Shown: one piece after another, positions 1-9,819 of the stretch
Layout of the letters: each line of letters starts with the position of its first letter
Position numbering within the stretch: position 1 is the stretch's first letter
The notes under the pieces: model-generated
Seen by the model: only the letters and a program-made list of their open reading frames with translations
What the model was told of the DNA's origin: nothing
Databases searched by the model: none
NCBI GenBank assembly: GCA_037693485.1
Contig: CM075347.1
Span: forward strand, 57,322,501-57,386,500
Origin: Kitagawia praeruptora
Taxonomy: Eukaryota > Streptophyta > Magnoliopsida > Apiales > Apiaceae
Reading direction: 5' to 3'
Length of the DNA stretch: 64,000 bases
Translations under genes and position numbers: made by a program

Positions 1-1453
1 ATAATTTTATCTGCCTTTGCTGAAGTATATATACATTTATACGCACACATGTAATCTATACTATTATATAAATTCCGAAACATTGAAAGTTTTGGTACCT
101 GTTTTTTGGTACTTCGTGAATTTACTTATGTACCCTTCATTATAAAGAAAAATATATATTAAAACACCTAAAATAAATTTTAACATAATATAATTAATGG
201 TAATTAGTCGATTGCCTTTTTCATATTTACTTTTAGTTGAAGATGTTACCTTTTATCATATCTTCCAATCATTAATATTACCTTTCGAATTAAAATATGT
301 TTCCTTTTTATTTAAAACTAATCTTACAATCATTAATATATACCCGAAAATATCATACAATATTTTTCAATTATTAATAAAATATATTAAAAATATACTT
401 TGTTTATAATAAGGAAACATTAGTATAATCCGTAAACATGTGTATATTAAATTATATTAATTAAAAAAAATAACTTTAAAAAAATAACTAACTTTAATTA
501 AATATTTTTCACATAATTTTTACTAAAAAAATAACTTTAGTTAGATGAATTTGGTCTCATTCTTCACCAAAATATTTATCCACATAATTTTAATTTTTAA
601 AAAAAATTTGTTAAAGAATATTAAATATATACAAATATGAAAAATTACGTTGGTTTCAAAAATGTAGTTTTATAAGAGGTAATATCTTCAACTAAAAATA
701 AATATGAAAAAGACAGATTATCGTTAATTTTATTATATTAATGTGAAAAAGGCAATTGACTAATTACCATTAATTTTATTATGTTAATCGATAATTATAT
801 TATGTTATTATTTATTTTAGATGTTATATTTTTCTTGAAAATTATGGTGTGATATTTTCGGGTATATATCAATGATTGTAAGATTTGTTTTAAATTAAAA
901 AATTAACGTGTTTTAGTTCGAAAGGAAACTTATCAAAATTATTTGTGCGAATTTATGAATGCATTGGAAAAGATGTTTAAGAATACAGGTTGTTGACAAC
1001 ACAGGTTGTTGACAAATGGTGCTTCCGTGCTTGAGTGAAACCACAACTTTTCTAGCCCTAAAAGAAATGGCACTATGATGTGAATATACTCCGATATTTA
1101 TATTTTTTTAATAAATATCGGAATGAGTAAAAATTGAATAATAATGTTAAATGATATATCTGCCCTAAAATCACTTTAATAAATAGTAGTTTTTTTTAGG
1201 ATAGTTCTATAACTTATTTTTGATATTTTATTTTTTTGTATAAAAATAGAACAGTCCTATTTTTATACAAAAAAATAAAATATCAAAAATAAGTTATAGA
1301 ACTATCCTTAAAATGCACCTTAAAATCCGTGCCAGAAACTGGTCCGCAAACGTAAAGAATTCAAAGGGACGGATGGAGTAAATCGTATTATTTCTTTCCA
1401 TCATTAATATTTCCTTTCGAACTAAAACACGTTACCTTTTAATTTAAAACAAA
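1..1453. repeat. Helitron-derived AT-rich repeat, fragmentary
   Basis: No gene is seen here. At 55 there is a Helitron-like 5' terminus (A followed by TCTATACTATTATATAAA), the same terminus that recurs at 1454. The rest is made of a reiterated module recognisable by a stretch reading roughly CTTTCGAACTAAAACACGTTACC, then a poly-A-rich link, then ATATACCCGAAAATATCAC. One copy is direct (about 270-370) and one is inverted (about 650-960). A mariner-type MITE sits at 1089-1378. The module copies differ from one another, so the region is old. Confidence 0.6.
1089..1378. mobile_element. Mariner/Stowaway-type MITE with long internal palindrome
   Basis: The element is bounded by TA dinucleotides (1087-1088 and 1379-1380). 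It starts CTCCGATATTT and ends GGGACGGATGGAG, the usual CTCCCTCCGTCCC-type terminal repeat of plant Tc1/mariner MITEs. Its core, about 1199-1310, is a near-perfect palindrome of about 50 bp per arm around the words TATAAAAATAGAAC and GTCCTATTTTTATA. A second copy of the same family is at 61943-62223 and shares the palindrome and a downstream word near TGCGTGCCAGAAA. No coding capacity. Confidence 0.7.
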
Positions 1454-3421
1454 TCTATACTATTATATAAAAGTCGAAACATTAAAATTTTGGTACTTAT
1501 TTTTTGGTACCTATTTTTTGGTACCTATTTTTGGTACTTCGTGAATTTAATTATTTACCCTTCATTATAAAAAAATACACCTAAAATAAGTAATAACATA
1601 ATATAATTAATGATAATTAGTCAAGATACTACCTTTTATAAACAACTTAAAACTTCAATTGTATCCTATATTTCCATCATTAATATTTCCTTTCGAACTA
1701 AAAGTCTAAAAGACGTTACCTTTTTAATTTAAAACAAATCTTACAATCTAAAATAAGTAATAACATAATATAATTAATGGTAAGTAGTCAAGATATTACC
1801 TTTTATAAACACCTAAAAACACCAATCGTATCATATCTTTCCATCATTAATATGTCATTCTGAACTAAAACACGTTATCTTTTTAATTTAAAACAAATAA
1901 TCATTAATATATACCCGAAAATATCACATTAATATAATAAAATTAACGGTAATTAGTCGATTGTCTTTTTCATATTTACTTTTAGTTGAAGATATTACAT
2001 TTTATAAACACGTAAAAACATGAATCATATCATATCTTTCGATCATTAATATTTCCTTTCGAACTAAAACACATTACCTTTTTAATTTAAAATAAATCTT
2101 TCAATCATTAATACATAACCGAAAATATCACACCATAATTTTCAAGTAAAATGTAACACCTAAAATAAATAACAATATAATATAATAAATGGTAATTAGT
2201 TGCATTTTTCATATTTACTTTCAGTTGAAGATATTACCTTTTATAAACACATAAAAAGATCAATTGTATCATATTTTTCAATCATTAATATTTCTAATTA
2301 AACCACGTTACCTTTTTAATTTACAACAAATCTTACAATCATTAATATATACTCGAAAATATCACACCAAAATTTTCAATTATTAATAGAATATATTAAA
2401 AATCATATACGTTGTTTATAATAAGGAAACATTATTATAATCTGTAAACATGAGTATATTAAATTATAACAAATTAAAATTAAAAAAATTATTAAAATAA
2501 TGATTATTTAAAAACATAATTTTAATATTAAATAAAATTTATAACATAATACAAGAAACCCGTGCGCTGCAATACTAATAATTAATCGATTATCTTTTCA
2601 ACTAAAACATATCATCTTTCTATTTTTTCTAATTAATTTCATTTTTTTTCTAGAAATATAACGGACAACGTTAATTTCTCATTTTCTAAAAAACAATAGG
2701 AGCAATTTTAATTAGTAATTGAACATAATTAAATTATAATTAGTATAAACTAATCAATTACCTTTTTCACCTAAAACATGTCACCTTTTTAATTTTCCCT
2801 TTTTCTTTTCTATTTTCTCTAACTAAAATATCTCATTTTTCAAGTATATTAAGGGCAGTTCTATTATATGAAATAAAATAGTAATATGATAATACTAATA
2901 ATTAATCGATTAACTTTTTCAGTTAAAACATATCATTTTTTCTATATTTTATAATTAAAATCCTTCTTTTCCTAGAAATATCACGGGCAACAATAATTTT
3001 TCTTTTTCTAAAAACATTACACAATTTATTTAGTAAAATAACATAATTAACTTATAATTATTATAAACTAATCAATTACCTTTTTCACCTAAAACATGTT
3101 ACCTTTTTAATTTTCTCTAACCAAATCCTCTATTTTTCCAATTATATCATGGACATTCTATCTAATAAAAAAATAATTTTATAATTACTTATAATTAACC
3201 GATTAACTTTTTCAACTAAAATCCATCATCTTTTCTAAATTTTTAACTAAAATTCCCCATTTTCTAGAATTATCACGAATAACATTTATATAATTATCAT
3301 CATATAATCTCATTTAAAAATTTAAGTCTCCAAAAATCATGTTTTAAAAAAATAATTCAAATAATTAAAAAATTTAATATAATATTAAAAAAATCCGTGC
3401 ATCGCACGGGTTTTAAGCTAG
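1454..3421 (+). mobile_element. Non-autonomous Helitron
   Basis: The 5' end reads TCTATACTATTATATAAAAG after an A. The 3' end reads CCGTGCATCGCACGGG, a 6-bp-stem hairpin, then TTTTAAGCTAG followed by T. Plant Helitrons end with a hairpin about a dozen bases before CTRR and insert between A and T, so both ends fit. An alternative 5' end of the same type is at 55, giving a 3.4-kb element. The interior repeats the module seen upstream at least four times (about 1675, 1850, 2040, 2290), with an internal hairpin-like relic near 2553-2570. No helicase or Rep ORF is visible. Confidence 0.65.
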
Positions 3422-3754
3422 TTTTATAAAATTACAATCTATATAATTGGCTGGACAATATATTTACTCAAGGGTTTTCCCAAAAATTATCTTATTTGTA
3501 TTCCTTTTTTAGAAATGTCCTATGTCTGGACCAGGGAGAAAAATTGTTTAGAGATGTTATTTATAAACCAAGTATCATTTTATGGAGGTTTTGCTGTGAA
3601 TGAACTTGAAGAAAAACAGGGAGATAACCTGTTGCCACTTGCCGTTGTGGCTTCATATATTTTTATTTTTCGCAACTGATGAACTGGTATTAACCGTCTG
3701 AAGGTTTTGAGTATTGGAATTCTGATATAATAAATTACCCCCTTTTTTGAGCAG
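3422..3754 (+). other. Intron preceding the first visible purM exon
   Basis: No coding exon was found here. The stretch ends with a pyrimidine-rich tract and GAGCAG, a good acceptor at 3753-3754. The exon that follows begins in phase 1, so an upstream exon ending in a single codon base is expected. That exon is not present between here and the window start, so either the intron is larger than 3.7 kb and contains the Helitron material, or the 5' part of the gene has been lost. Confidence 0.55.
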
Positions 3755-5934
3755 GGGATTCCTATCTTGTGGCCGGCACAGATGGTGTAGGAACCAAACT
3801 TAAGTTAGCATTCGAAACTGGAATTCACGACACAATAGGGATTGATCTGGTAATTAGTAATTCGTAATTTGCGTCTTGTACTGCAAAAACGTAACTCCCT
3901 TATAGTTTACTAATGCACTTCTCTTTAGGTTGCGATGAGCGTCAATGACATTGTTACTTCTGGTGCAAAGCCCTTATTTTTTCTTGATTACTACGCAACG
4001 AGTCGTCTTGATGTTGATCTTGCTGAAAAGGTAAGAAATGTGATTGTACTTTCCTGTTTTATCTTTATATACATAAATTAACTTGGTAATGTATGTCTGA
4101 TGGTTATTCAGGTTATAAAAGGCATTGTCGAAGGCTGCCAGCAATCTGAATGTGTTCTTTTAGGAGGAGAGGTATATGCTGTTACTCTGCAGTACTTTGA
4201 AATTAATTTAATTTTGCAAGTCTGGTGCTTGGGCTGCACATATATCAATGTCTTGACACTGTATCTACTTAAAACCAATCCAGCTATGTCATTTTCGTTA
4301 CACAATTGTTTTCTTCGCACAGGGCGGATTTGTAATGTATTAAAACTTAATGGAAAAATGTAACAACTTTTTTATTAAAATTAACAAAAATATCCATTTT
4401 CGAGTGTCAGGGTGATTTTTATTTTTTTAACAATATGTTAATACATATTTACCGATTGGGTATCCCATTTTTATAAGACACCCAACTTACCAATGCGTGC
4501 TCAAAAGATTTTTTTTTTTGTTTTGTAATACGCATCTCTTAGTTAGGTATTCCAAAATTGCAAATGTACATGTTACTCAAAAGACATTTGGGTATCTAGC
4601 TTTTAGAAGTAAAATTAATGCACCACACCCCAATCATGTATGCGTATTATTTAATTCACATCGTGTTACCCATTCACCAAATGGGTATTACCTATTACCC
4701 TATTACAAAATGTGTATTCAATATGTTATTTTTAGCCATCCCTACCGGCAATCGTTATTTTCGTCAATTTTTTAATAAAAAAATGTTATTTACCTCCTTC
4801 ACCCATTCTTATACATACTATCTTATTTGTAAGATATCAATTTCTGTATGTTCAAGTTTTTAATACTGTTATTATGTTGTGTGTGTTTCTGGCACATGTA
4901 AGATTCGTGGTGGGCACGGTAAGAACATGTTAAGGATTATGCAGGATGGGGGGGGGGGGGGCATTATATGACCTGGGATATATGTTTAAGTAATAGACAG
5001 TTACATCTTCATGTGTGCCTGCTTTATAGTGTTTCATCTGCATGACTAATACTGTGGATTACACAGTTTGATGACCATCTAATTCTGGAAACAATATTAC
5101 TTGATGAAATCGGTGAAATGCTGCATGCCCAATGAAGAAAGTCATAATTGGGTTATGTGTGCATGGGAGTGTGCTAGGTTAAGTTTGCAAATGAGAAAAT
5201 TTGTCAAATCTATTCAGCTGAATTTATTTTCCCTTTAGACTGCAGAGATGCCAGATTTCTATGCAGATGGTGAGTATGACCTTAGTGGTTTTGCGGTTGG
5301 CAGCGTAAAAAAGGATTCAGTAATTAATGGGAAAAACATTGTGGATGGAGATGTGTTGATTGGCCTACCATCTAGTGGAATTCACTCAAATGGTTTCTCT
5401 CTTGTCAGAAGGTCGTAAACTCCTTTGTGATACATGTAGAATCTTTACATTGTGTTGAATCTTTTCAGAATATCCATTTATCTCAAAATATATTGAGTGT
5501 TGATTGCTTTTACTCTATTCTTCCCATGCAGCCTAAATATTTGTGGCTCGTCTCTGCAGGGTCCTTGCTAGAAGTGGGCTCTCGTTGAAAGACAATCTTC
5601 CTGGTGAATCAGTTACATTAGGTGAAGCATTAATGGCTCCTACTGTTATATACGTCAAGCAGGTCGCCACTCATATATGCTTTTACTTATAACTGTCAAT
5701 ATTATTACATGAAATTTTGCTAGATTATAATCAAATATGGTAAAAGCAGGTGCTTGATATAATCAGCAAGGGTGGTGTCAAGGGGATTGCCCACATCACA
5801 GGCGGTGGTTTTACTGATAATATCCCTCGTGTGTTTCCCGAAGGTCTGGGAGCTGTTATTCTTAAGGATTCTTGGGTAGTTCCTCCTGTTTTTAAATGGA
5901 TACAAGAAGTGAGTCATAGCATTCACATCTTTAT

Positions 5935-5988
<54 letters not shown>

Positions 5989-6407
5989 GGCGGATTTAGG
6001 GGGGCGAGTGGGGGCCATGGCCCCCCCTAAGATTGGTATAAAATATGTATAGTATGTAATCTACTTGTATTGTATCTCTAGCATAGCTGGTTACATCTTT
6101 TATTTGCTTGCCAGGAGACCACGGGTCGATCCTCTGGTATATCATATCTTTTTTTTCCCTCTCCTGTCAAAGCTTGCTAGTGTTTATTTTGTTATTCTTT
6201 TTCTGTCAAAGTAACAAAAATTATTTATATAAGTAATTTGACTTAAAATTTCAGTTAAGTTTTATTTTTTTTGGATCTTGTTTATGTAATTCAAGCTTAA
6301 AAAATGCTTATTTATTTTAACGTTTATCTTTATAATTAAAATTAATTTAAATATTTTTACGTTCTAGTTTTTCCGGCCCCCCCTAAATATAATTCCTGCG
6401 TCCGCCA

Positions 6408-6454
<47 letters not shown>

Positions 6455-7480
6455 TTTTTGTTCAAATACAAACCAATCCTTAAATACAAACTACAAACAT
6501 AAAATATTTTATATTTCATTTATTCTAATGGCCCCGCCAGGGGCACCTTTACAAAAAATGTCTAAAATTCTTGGCTCCATTCAACAACAAAAAAAAAAAA
6601 ATACTGTTCACTGTTGACGTGAGTCACGTCAGCAGTGAACAGTATTTTTTTTTTTTGCTGAATGGAGCCAAGAATTTTAGACATCTTTTGTATTGGGTAC
6701 CCCTAGTTTGATCATTAAATTAGCATGAAATGTTGAATTAGTGTTTAGTTTTTAGTTTGTAGTTAATTTTAGTTTGTAGTGGAGTAAGACTCTATATATA
6801 TATATATTATTACATTTAAAAAATATATACTCCCTCCGTCCCTAAATATCATTCCTATTTTGACTGGACACGTTTGCCAACGCATACTTTTGATCATTAA
6901 TATCTTTAATTTTGTATTAGTTTTAAATATAAAAACTTCACTGTATTAAAGTACTCATAAATACGAATCCAACAAGATCACTCATGACTATATTCCGTCT
7001 TATAGATTAGACGTAAATTAGTAATTTGTCTCATGTTATGAACAGGACCGACATTTCAAATAAGAAAAACAATGTGAGACAGAGGGAGTATTATTTTTTT
7101 GTTATCTGCATCTTTACTTCCATCATTACATTCTACTGAACATCAATTGCAAATAAAAGATTGTGTGAAGCAATTAATAATTTGGCAAACATTGTGGTTT
7201 CAACTTCTCTAGCTTGCCTGAAAGTTGCCACAAATATTGTCTAGCTCCCTTCACTTGTTCATAAATTCCTACTCACATTCTAATTGTATCTTTATTTATC
7301 GATTACAAGGCTGGAAGAGTAGAAGATGCTGAAATGAGGCGGACTTTTAATATGGGGATCGGAATGGTTCTTGTTGTTAGCCAGGAGGCAGCTCTTAGAC
7401 TACTTGAAGATGCACAGGCAACAAATGTAGCATATCGGATTGGTGAAGTTGTAAAAGGCGATGGAGTGAGCTATCAATAG
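3755..7480 (+). CDS. purM: AIR synthetase (phosphoribosylformylglycinamidine cyclo-ligase), 3' seven exons
   Basis: This enzyme converts formylglycinamidine ribonucleotide plus ATP to aminoimidazole ribonucleotide, the fifth step of de novo purine synthesis; in plants it is plastid-targeted. Exons are 3755-3849, 3929-4030, 4112-4171, 5239-5411, 5560-5662, 5750-5908 and 7310-7480 (stop TAG). All junctions are GT-AG, and the joined reading is open for about 286 residues. Recognisable motifs in order are GTDGVGTK, SVNDI, LLGGE/TAEMP across an intron, GLPSSGIHSNGFSLVRR, HITGGGFTDNIPR and FNMGIGM near the C-terminus. Plant proteins are about 390 residues, so roughly 100 N-terminal residues (transit peptide and first part of the enzyme) are missing from the window. 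The intact splice sites and frame suggest a live gene whose 5' exons lie upstream, but a truncated copy cannot be excluded. Confidence 0.93.
4172..5238 (+). other. purM intron 3 of the visible set
   Basis: This is a 1067-bp intron between the LLGGE exon and the TAEMP exon. It contains a poly-G run of about 13 bases near 4949-4961 and otherwise AT-rich sequence. Short open frames in it are extensions of the upstream exon or chance. No mobile element is recognised. Confidence 0.6.
5985..6410. mobile_element. hAT-like non-autonomous element in the TA microsatellite
   Basis: The ends are CAGAGGCGGATTTAGGGGGG and, inverted, CAGTGGCGGACGCAGG; both lead into a C/G run next to CCCCCCTAA. Each side is (TA)n, so an 8-bp target duplication TATATATA is compatible but not informative. 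About 426 bp with no ORF. A related end (AGAGGCGGATCCTAATAGGGG) is at 63271. The superfamily assignment rests only on the CAG(A/T)GGCGGA terminus. Confidence 0.6.
6453..6792. mobile_element. TIR element flanked on both sides by TA microsatellite
   Basis: The left end begins GGTTTTTGTTCAAATACAAA and the inverted right end begins GAGTCTTACTCCACTACAAA. Both continue with similar ACTACAAAC-type words for several dozen bases. Both borders are (TA)n. A second, GC-ended foldback (6530-6706) is inserted within it. No ORF. Confidence 0.5.
6530..6706. mobile_element. Foldback MITE starting GGCCCCGCCAGGGGCACC
   Basis: It is a near-complete hairpin. The left arm (words ATGTCTAAAATTCTTGG and CTCCATTCAA) is the reverse complement of the right arm, and the centre is a palindrome around GACGTGAGTCACGTC flanked by ATACTGTTCACTG and its complement. 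The left terminus carries the 18-bp word GGCCCCGCCAGGGGCACC, which recurs four more times between 35.5 and 39.1 kb. The right terminus is the degraded counterpart GGGTACCCCTAGT. Confidence 0.6.
6830..7088. mobile_element. Mariner/Stowaway-type MITE
   Basis: TA-flanked (6828-6829, 7089-7090). It begins CTCCCTCCGTCCCTAAATAT and ends GTGAGACAGAGGGAG, an imperfect inverted repeat of the CTCCCTCCGTCCC type. About 259 bp, no ORF, and without the long palindrome of the copies at 1089 and 61943, so a different subfamily. Confidence 0.65.
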
Positions 7481-7744
7481 TGTTTGCTCTAATTTTTGTA
7501 GAAGTCAGTGTTTCCATTTAGTTGCTTAGATGTGTTGCTGGTATAATTGTCAAGATGTTAGCAACATTACATGATGCAATTCTAAGGGTGATCAAGAATG
7601 TATTAAATAATGTTGTATCTGTAACTTACCATCAGCTACAGGAATATGGAAGAAGGAAGATATACAGTGAAGTAGAACGGAAACGTTGAAAATATTTGTA
7701 TCTTGTATTTGCTGGAAGTTTTCAATAAATACGTTGTTAACGGA
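7481..7744 (+). other. purM 3' untranslated region
   Basis: The stretch follows the TAG stop. A plant-type polyadenylation signal AATAAA is at 7724-7729, and the sequence changes character to Helitron-type repeat soon after. No open frame of interest. Confidence 0.6.
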
Positions 7745-8608
7745 ATTCGAACTTTGATTTTTTTAAAGAAATTTAATTATATAAAATATCTAATCATTGA
7801 AACTAGCGGTTTTTATTTATTACAAAAAATCTAATGGTCATTCTTCGTTGTGTACAGATTCTTATTATATTTTATTAGTGATTGCAAGATATGATATGAT
7901 ATTTTTCGGTATATATTAAATGATTGTAAGATTATGTTTTAAATTAAAAGGTAGCATGTTTTAATTAGGAAAGAAATATTAATGTTTGGATGATATAATA
8001 TTTTAGATATTTATAAATGGTAATATTTTCAATTGAAAGTAAACATAGTGCTACATACCCCAAATTGGTTCCCAAAAGTATTCCCAAATGACACGTGGCG
8101 TGATGTTATTTGTGGGATTCATATGTATGCACGAGAGGTCCACCTCATTTATGAGTAAATAGCCAATAATATTGTAACACCTCATGATTTGGGAATTTTT
8201 TTGGGAACAGTTTTGGGGACTCTAGCATTACTCAATTAAGAAAAGCTAATCAACTAATTGCCATTAATTACATTATTGCATTATTTATTTATTTCAATAA
8301 TTTGTATAACCTAACTGAAAATCGAAAATCGTACCCCAAAATTTTCAATGTTTCAATTTTCATATAATAGTATACATAGAATACATATAATTAAACTCCA
8401 TATATTAATATGTTTAAGAACACCAATAAAATTGTATGATTTAATATACTTTATATATTCTATTATTAGTATCCAAAACAATAACCAAGGCAAATGATTA
8501 AATAACTTAAATAAATAAATAAAATTTATAAAAGATAAAAATTATTTTTATATTTTAGCTAATTAATGCATGTATAAGAACCTGTGCTTTGCACGAGAAA
8601 TAAGCTAG
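7745..8608 (+). mobile_element. Helitron 3' portion
   Basis: The right end reads CTGTGCTTTGCACGAG (hairpin), then AAATAAGCTAG followed by T, the standard 3' terminus. Upstream, at about 7895-8040, is the same module as in 1-3421 but inverted. No clear TC 5' end was found, so the left limit is approximate. A MITE is nested at 8047-8232. Confidence 0.5.
8047..8232. mobile_element. MITE with CCCAAA-rich terminal repeats
   Basis: The left end (AGTGCTACATACCCCAAATT, then GTTCCCAAAAG and TTCCCAAATG) is mirrored by the inverted right end (AGTAATGCTAGAGTCCCCAA, then GTTCCCAAAAA and TTCCCAAATC). It is about 186 bp with a GC-richer centre (GACACGTGGCG). A related copy is at about 50443-50603. The superfamily is not clear. 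Confidence 0.55.
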
Positions 8609-8950
8609 TTATATCCTATTATATAATAAGAGTAAGAGGGATAATAAACGAGTACTACCATAGGTCAAGGGTTCGACTCCTAACAACAATAAATATTTTA
8701 TAAATTAAATTTAAAGTCATTAAGTCACTAATACAAATTATATCCTATTATATTATATAATAAAAGTAAAATAACAGTAAGAGGAATAATAAACAAGTAC
8801 TAGCATATGTCAAGAGTTCGATACTCAATGAATACATATTAAAATATATATTCTATACATGGAAAAATATTTTTTATTATATAATAAATGTGACAACAAA
8901 CCAATTAACAAGAAGCAACATGATAAACATGAGAGTTTTGTAATCATACC
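8609..8950 (+). repeat. Two partial Helitron 5'-end copies
   Basis: A TCCTATTATATAATAAGAG-type word occurs at 8614 and again near 8743. Each is followed by a similar stretch containing AATAATAAAC(G/A)AGTACTA and GTCAAG(G/A)GTTCGA. The same sequence follows the Helitron end at 30029. No 3' ends are seen, so these are fragments. No gene. Confidence 0.45.
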
Positions 8951-8954
8951 TCAG

Positions 8955-9813
8955 AAAAATAGCCGTTAACGGCTCTCTCCGTCAGATCGGAACCACTGGC
9001 CGGCGTATCGCCGGAACAAAAATCAAATTCAGCATTTTAGCATTACTCTTTCTTTCTTCCTGCTTTTTTCCATTCTCTCCTCTTTTTTCTTTTCTATCCT
9101 TTTTGTTAACGTATAAGGTATCCTCCTCCGACACCGTTTTCTTCTCCGCCGCCCCTCCTGCTCTGCAATACCTCTACCCTCCGTCTACTCTCCGCCCTCT
9201 CCATCTCATCCACCACCCTCTCCCACCACTTATCACCTCCAACCACCTACCACTCTCTTCCGTCCCCCATCCGTTTAACTCCACGGACTACATCACAACT
9301 GCACCCCCGTTTTCCCCTCTTCACCCCAGCCTACGACCATCAACCCTTCGACAATCCCTCAACTACCAAACACGCCCAACCTCCAACCTCACCTCCCTTC
9401 CCTCTCCACTCGCCTCCCCCACCGCCCTTCATTCTCCGTCCACCATCTCGCCCAATACACCTTACCCCCCCTCGCTTTTTCCCAGCCGTGCCCTCTCCCT
9501 GATTCCCTGTATCCTCCTCGATCTGGGCTTTTCGTTTATTCTTTCTTTTCTTCTGTTCTGTTTCTTTTTGTTTCTCTGTATTTCGTTTTTTATTCTGTTT
9601 TTTGTTTCCCTTTTATTGTTATTTCTAATTGTATTTTTATTCATATTTTCTGTATTTTGTTCTATTTTTATTTCTGTATTTCAGTATTTTAATTTTAATT
9701 TTTATTCTATTTTCTGTATTTATTTTATTTGTATTTGTATTTCTTCTATTGTATTTAACGTTTCTTAACCCATTCGTATTTTAGCAAGCTCTGAACGTTT
9801 TGGCTCGTTTGTT
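8955..9813 (+). other. 5' region of RTE LINE, CT-rich
   Basis: The stretch changes abruptly from AT-rich host or Helitron sequence to a C/T-rich leader. A frame open from 9103 to 9768 is Pro/Ser/Thr-rich in its first half and almost pure Phe/Leu/Ile/Cys in its second, which reflects a CT-rich then T-rich strand rather than a protein; no ORF1 domain was recognised. It probably acts as the 5' untranslated and promoter region of the LINE. The exact 5' end and target duplication were not resolved. Confidence 0.45.
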
Positions 9814-9819
9814 TTGAAG

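Larger units (their letters stand above)
5909..7309 (+). other. Large last purM intron loaded with MITEs
   Basis: This 1.4-kb intron separates the exon ending in KWIQE from the last exon. It holds a (TC)n run near 5936-5953, (TA)n microsatellites near 5954-5984 and 6411-6452, a hAT-like MITE (5985-6410), a TA-flanked TIR element (6453-6792) with a foldback inside it (6530-6706), and a mariner-type MITE (6830-7088). Little unique intron sequence remains. The flanking splice sites (GTGAGT donor, TTACAAG acceptor) are intact, so these insertions are expected to be spliced out. Confidence 0.75.

Noticed and set aside
4100..4363. 87-codon ORF as a separate gene
   Set aside because: It contains the 20-codon purM exon 4112-4171 and then runs into intron sequence.
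5750..6052. ORF of 100 codons as a separate gene
   Set aside because: It is a purM exon read through its donor site into the TA microsatellite and the hAT-like element.
9103..9768. 221-codon ORF as a real protein (LINE ORF1)
   Set aside because: Composition follows a CT-rich then T-rich strand (Pro/Ser then Phe/Leu/Ile); no RNA-binding or coiled-coil domain is visible.
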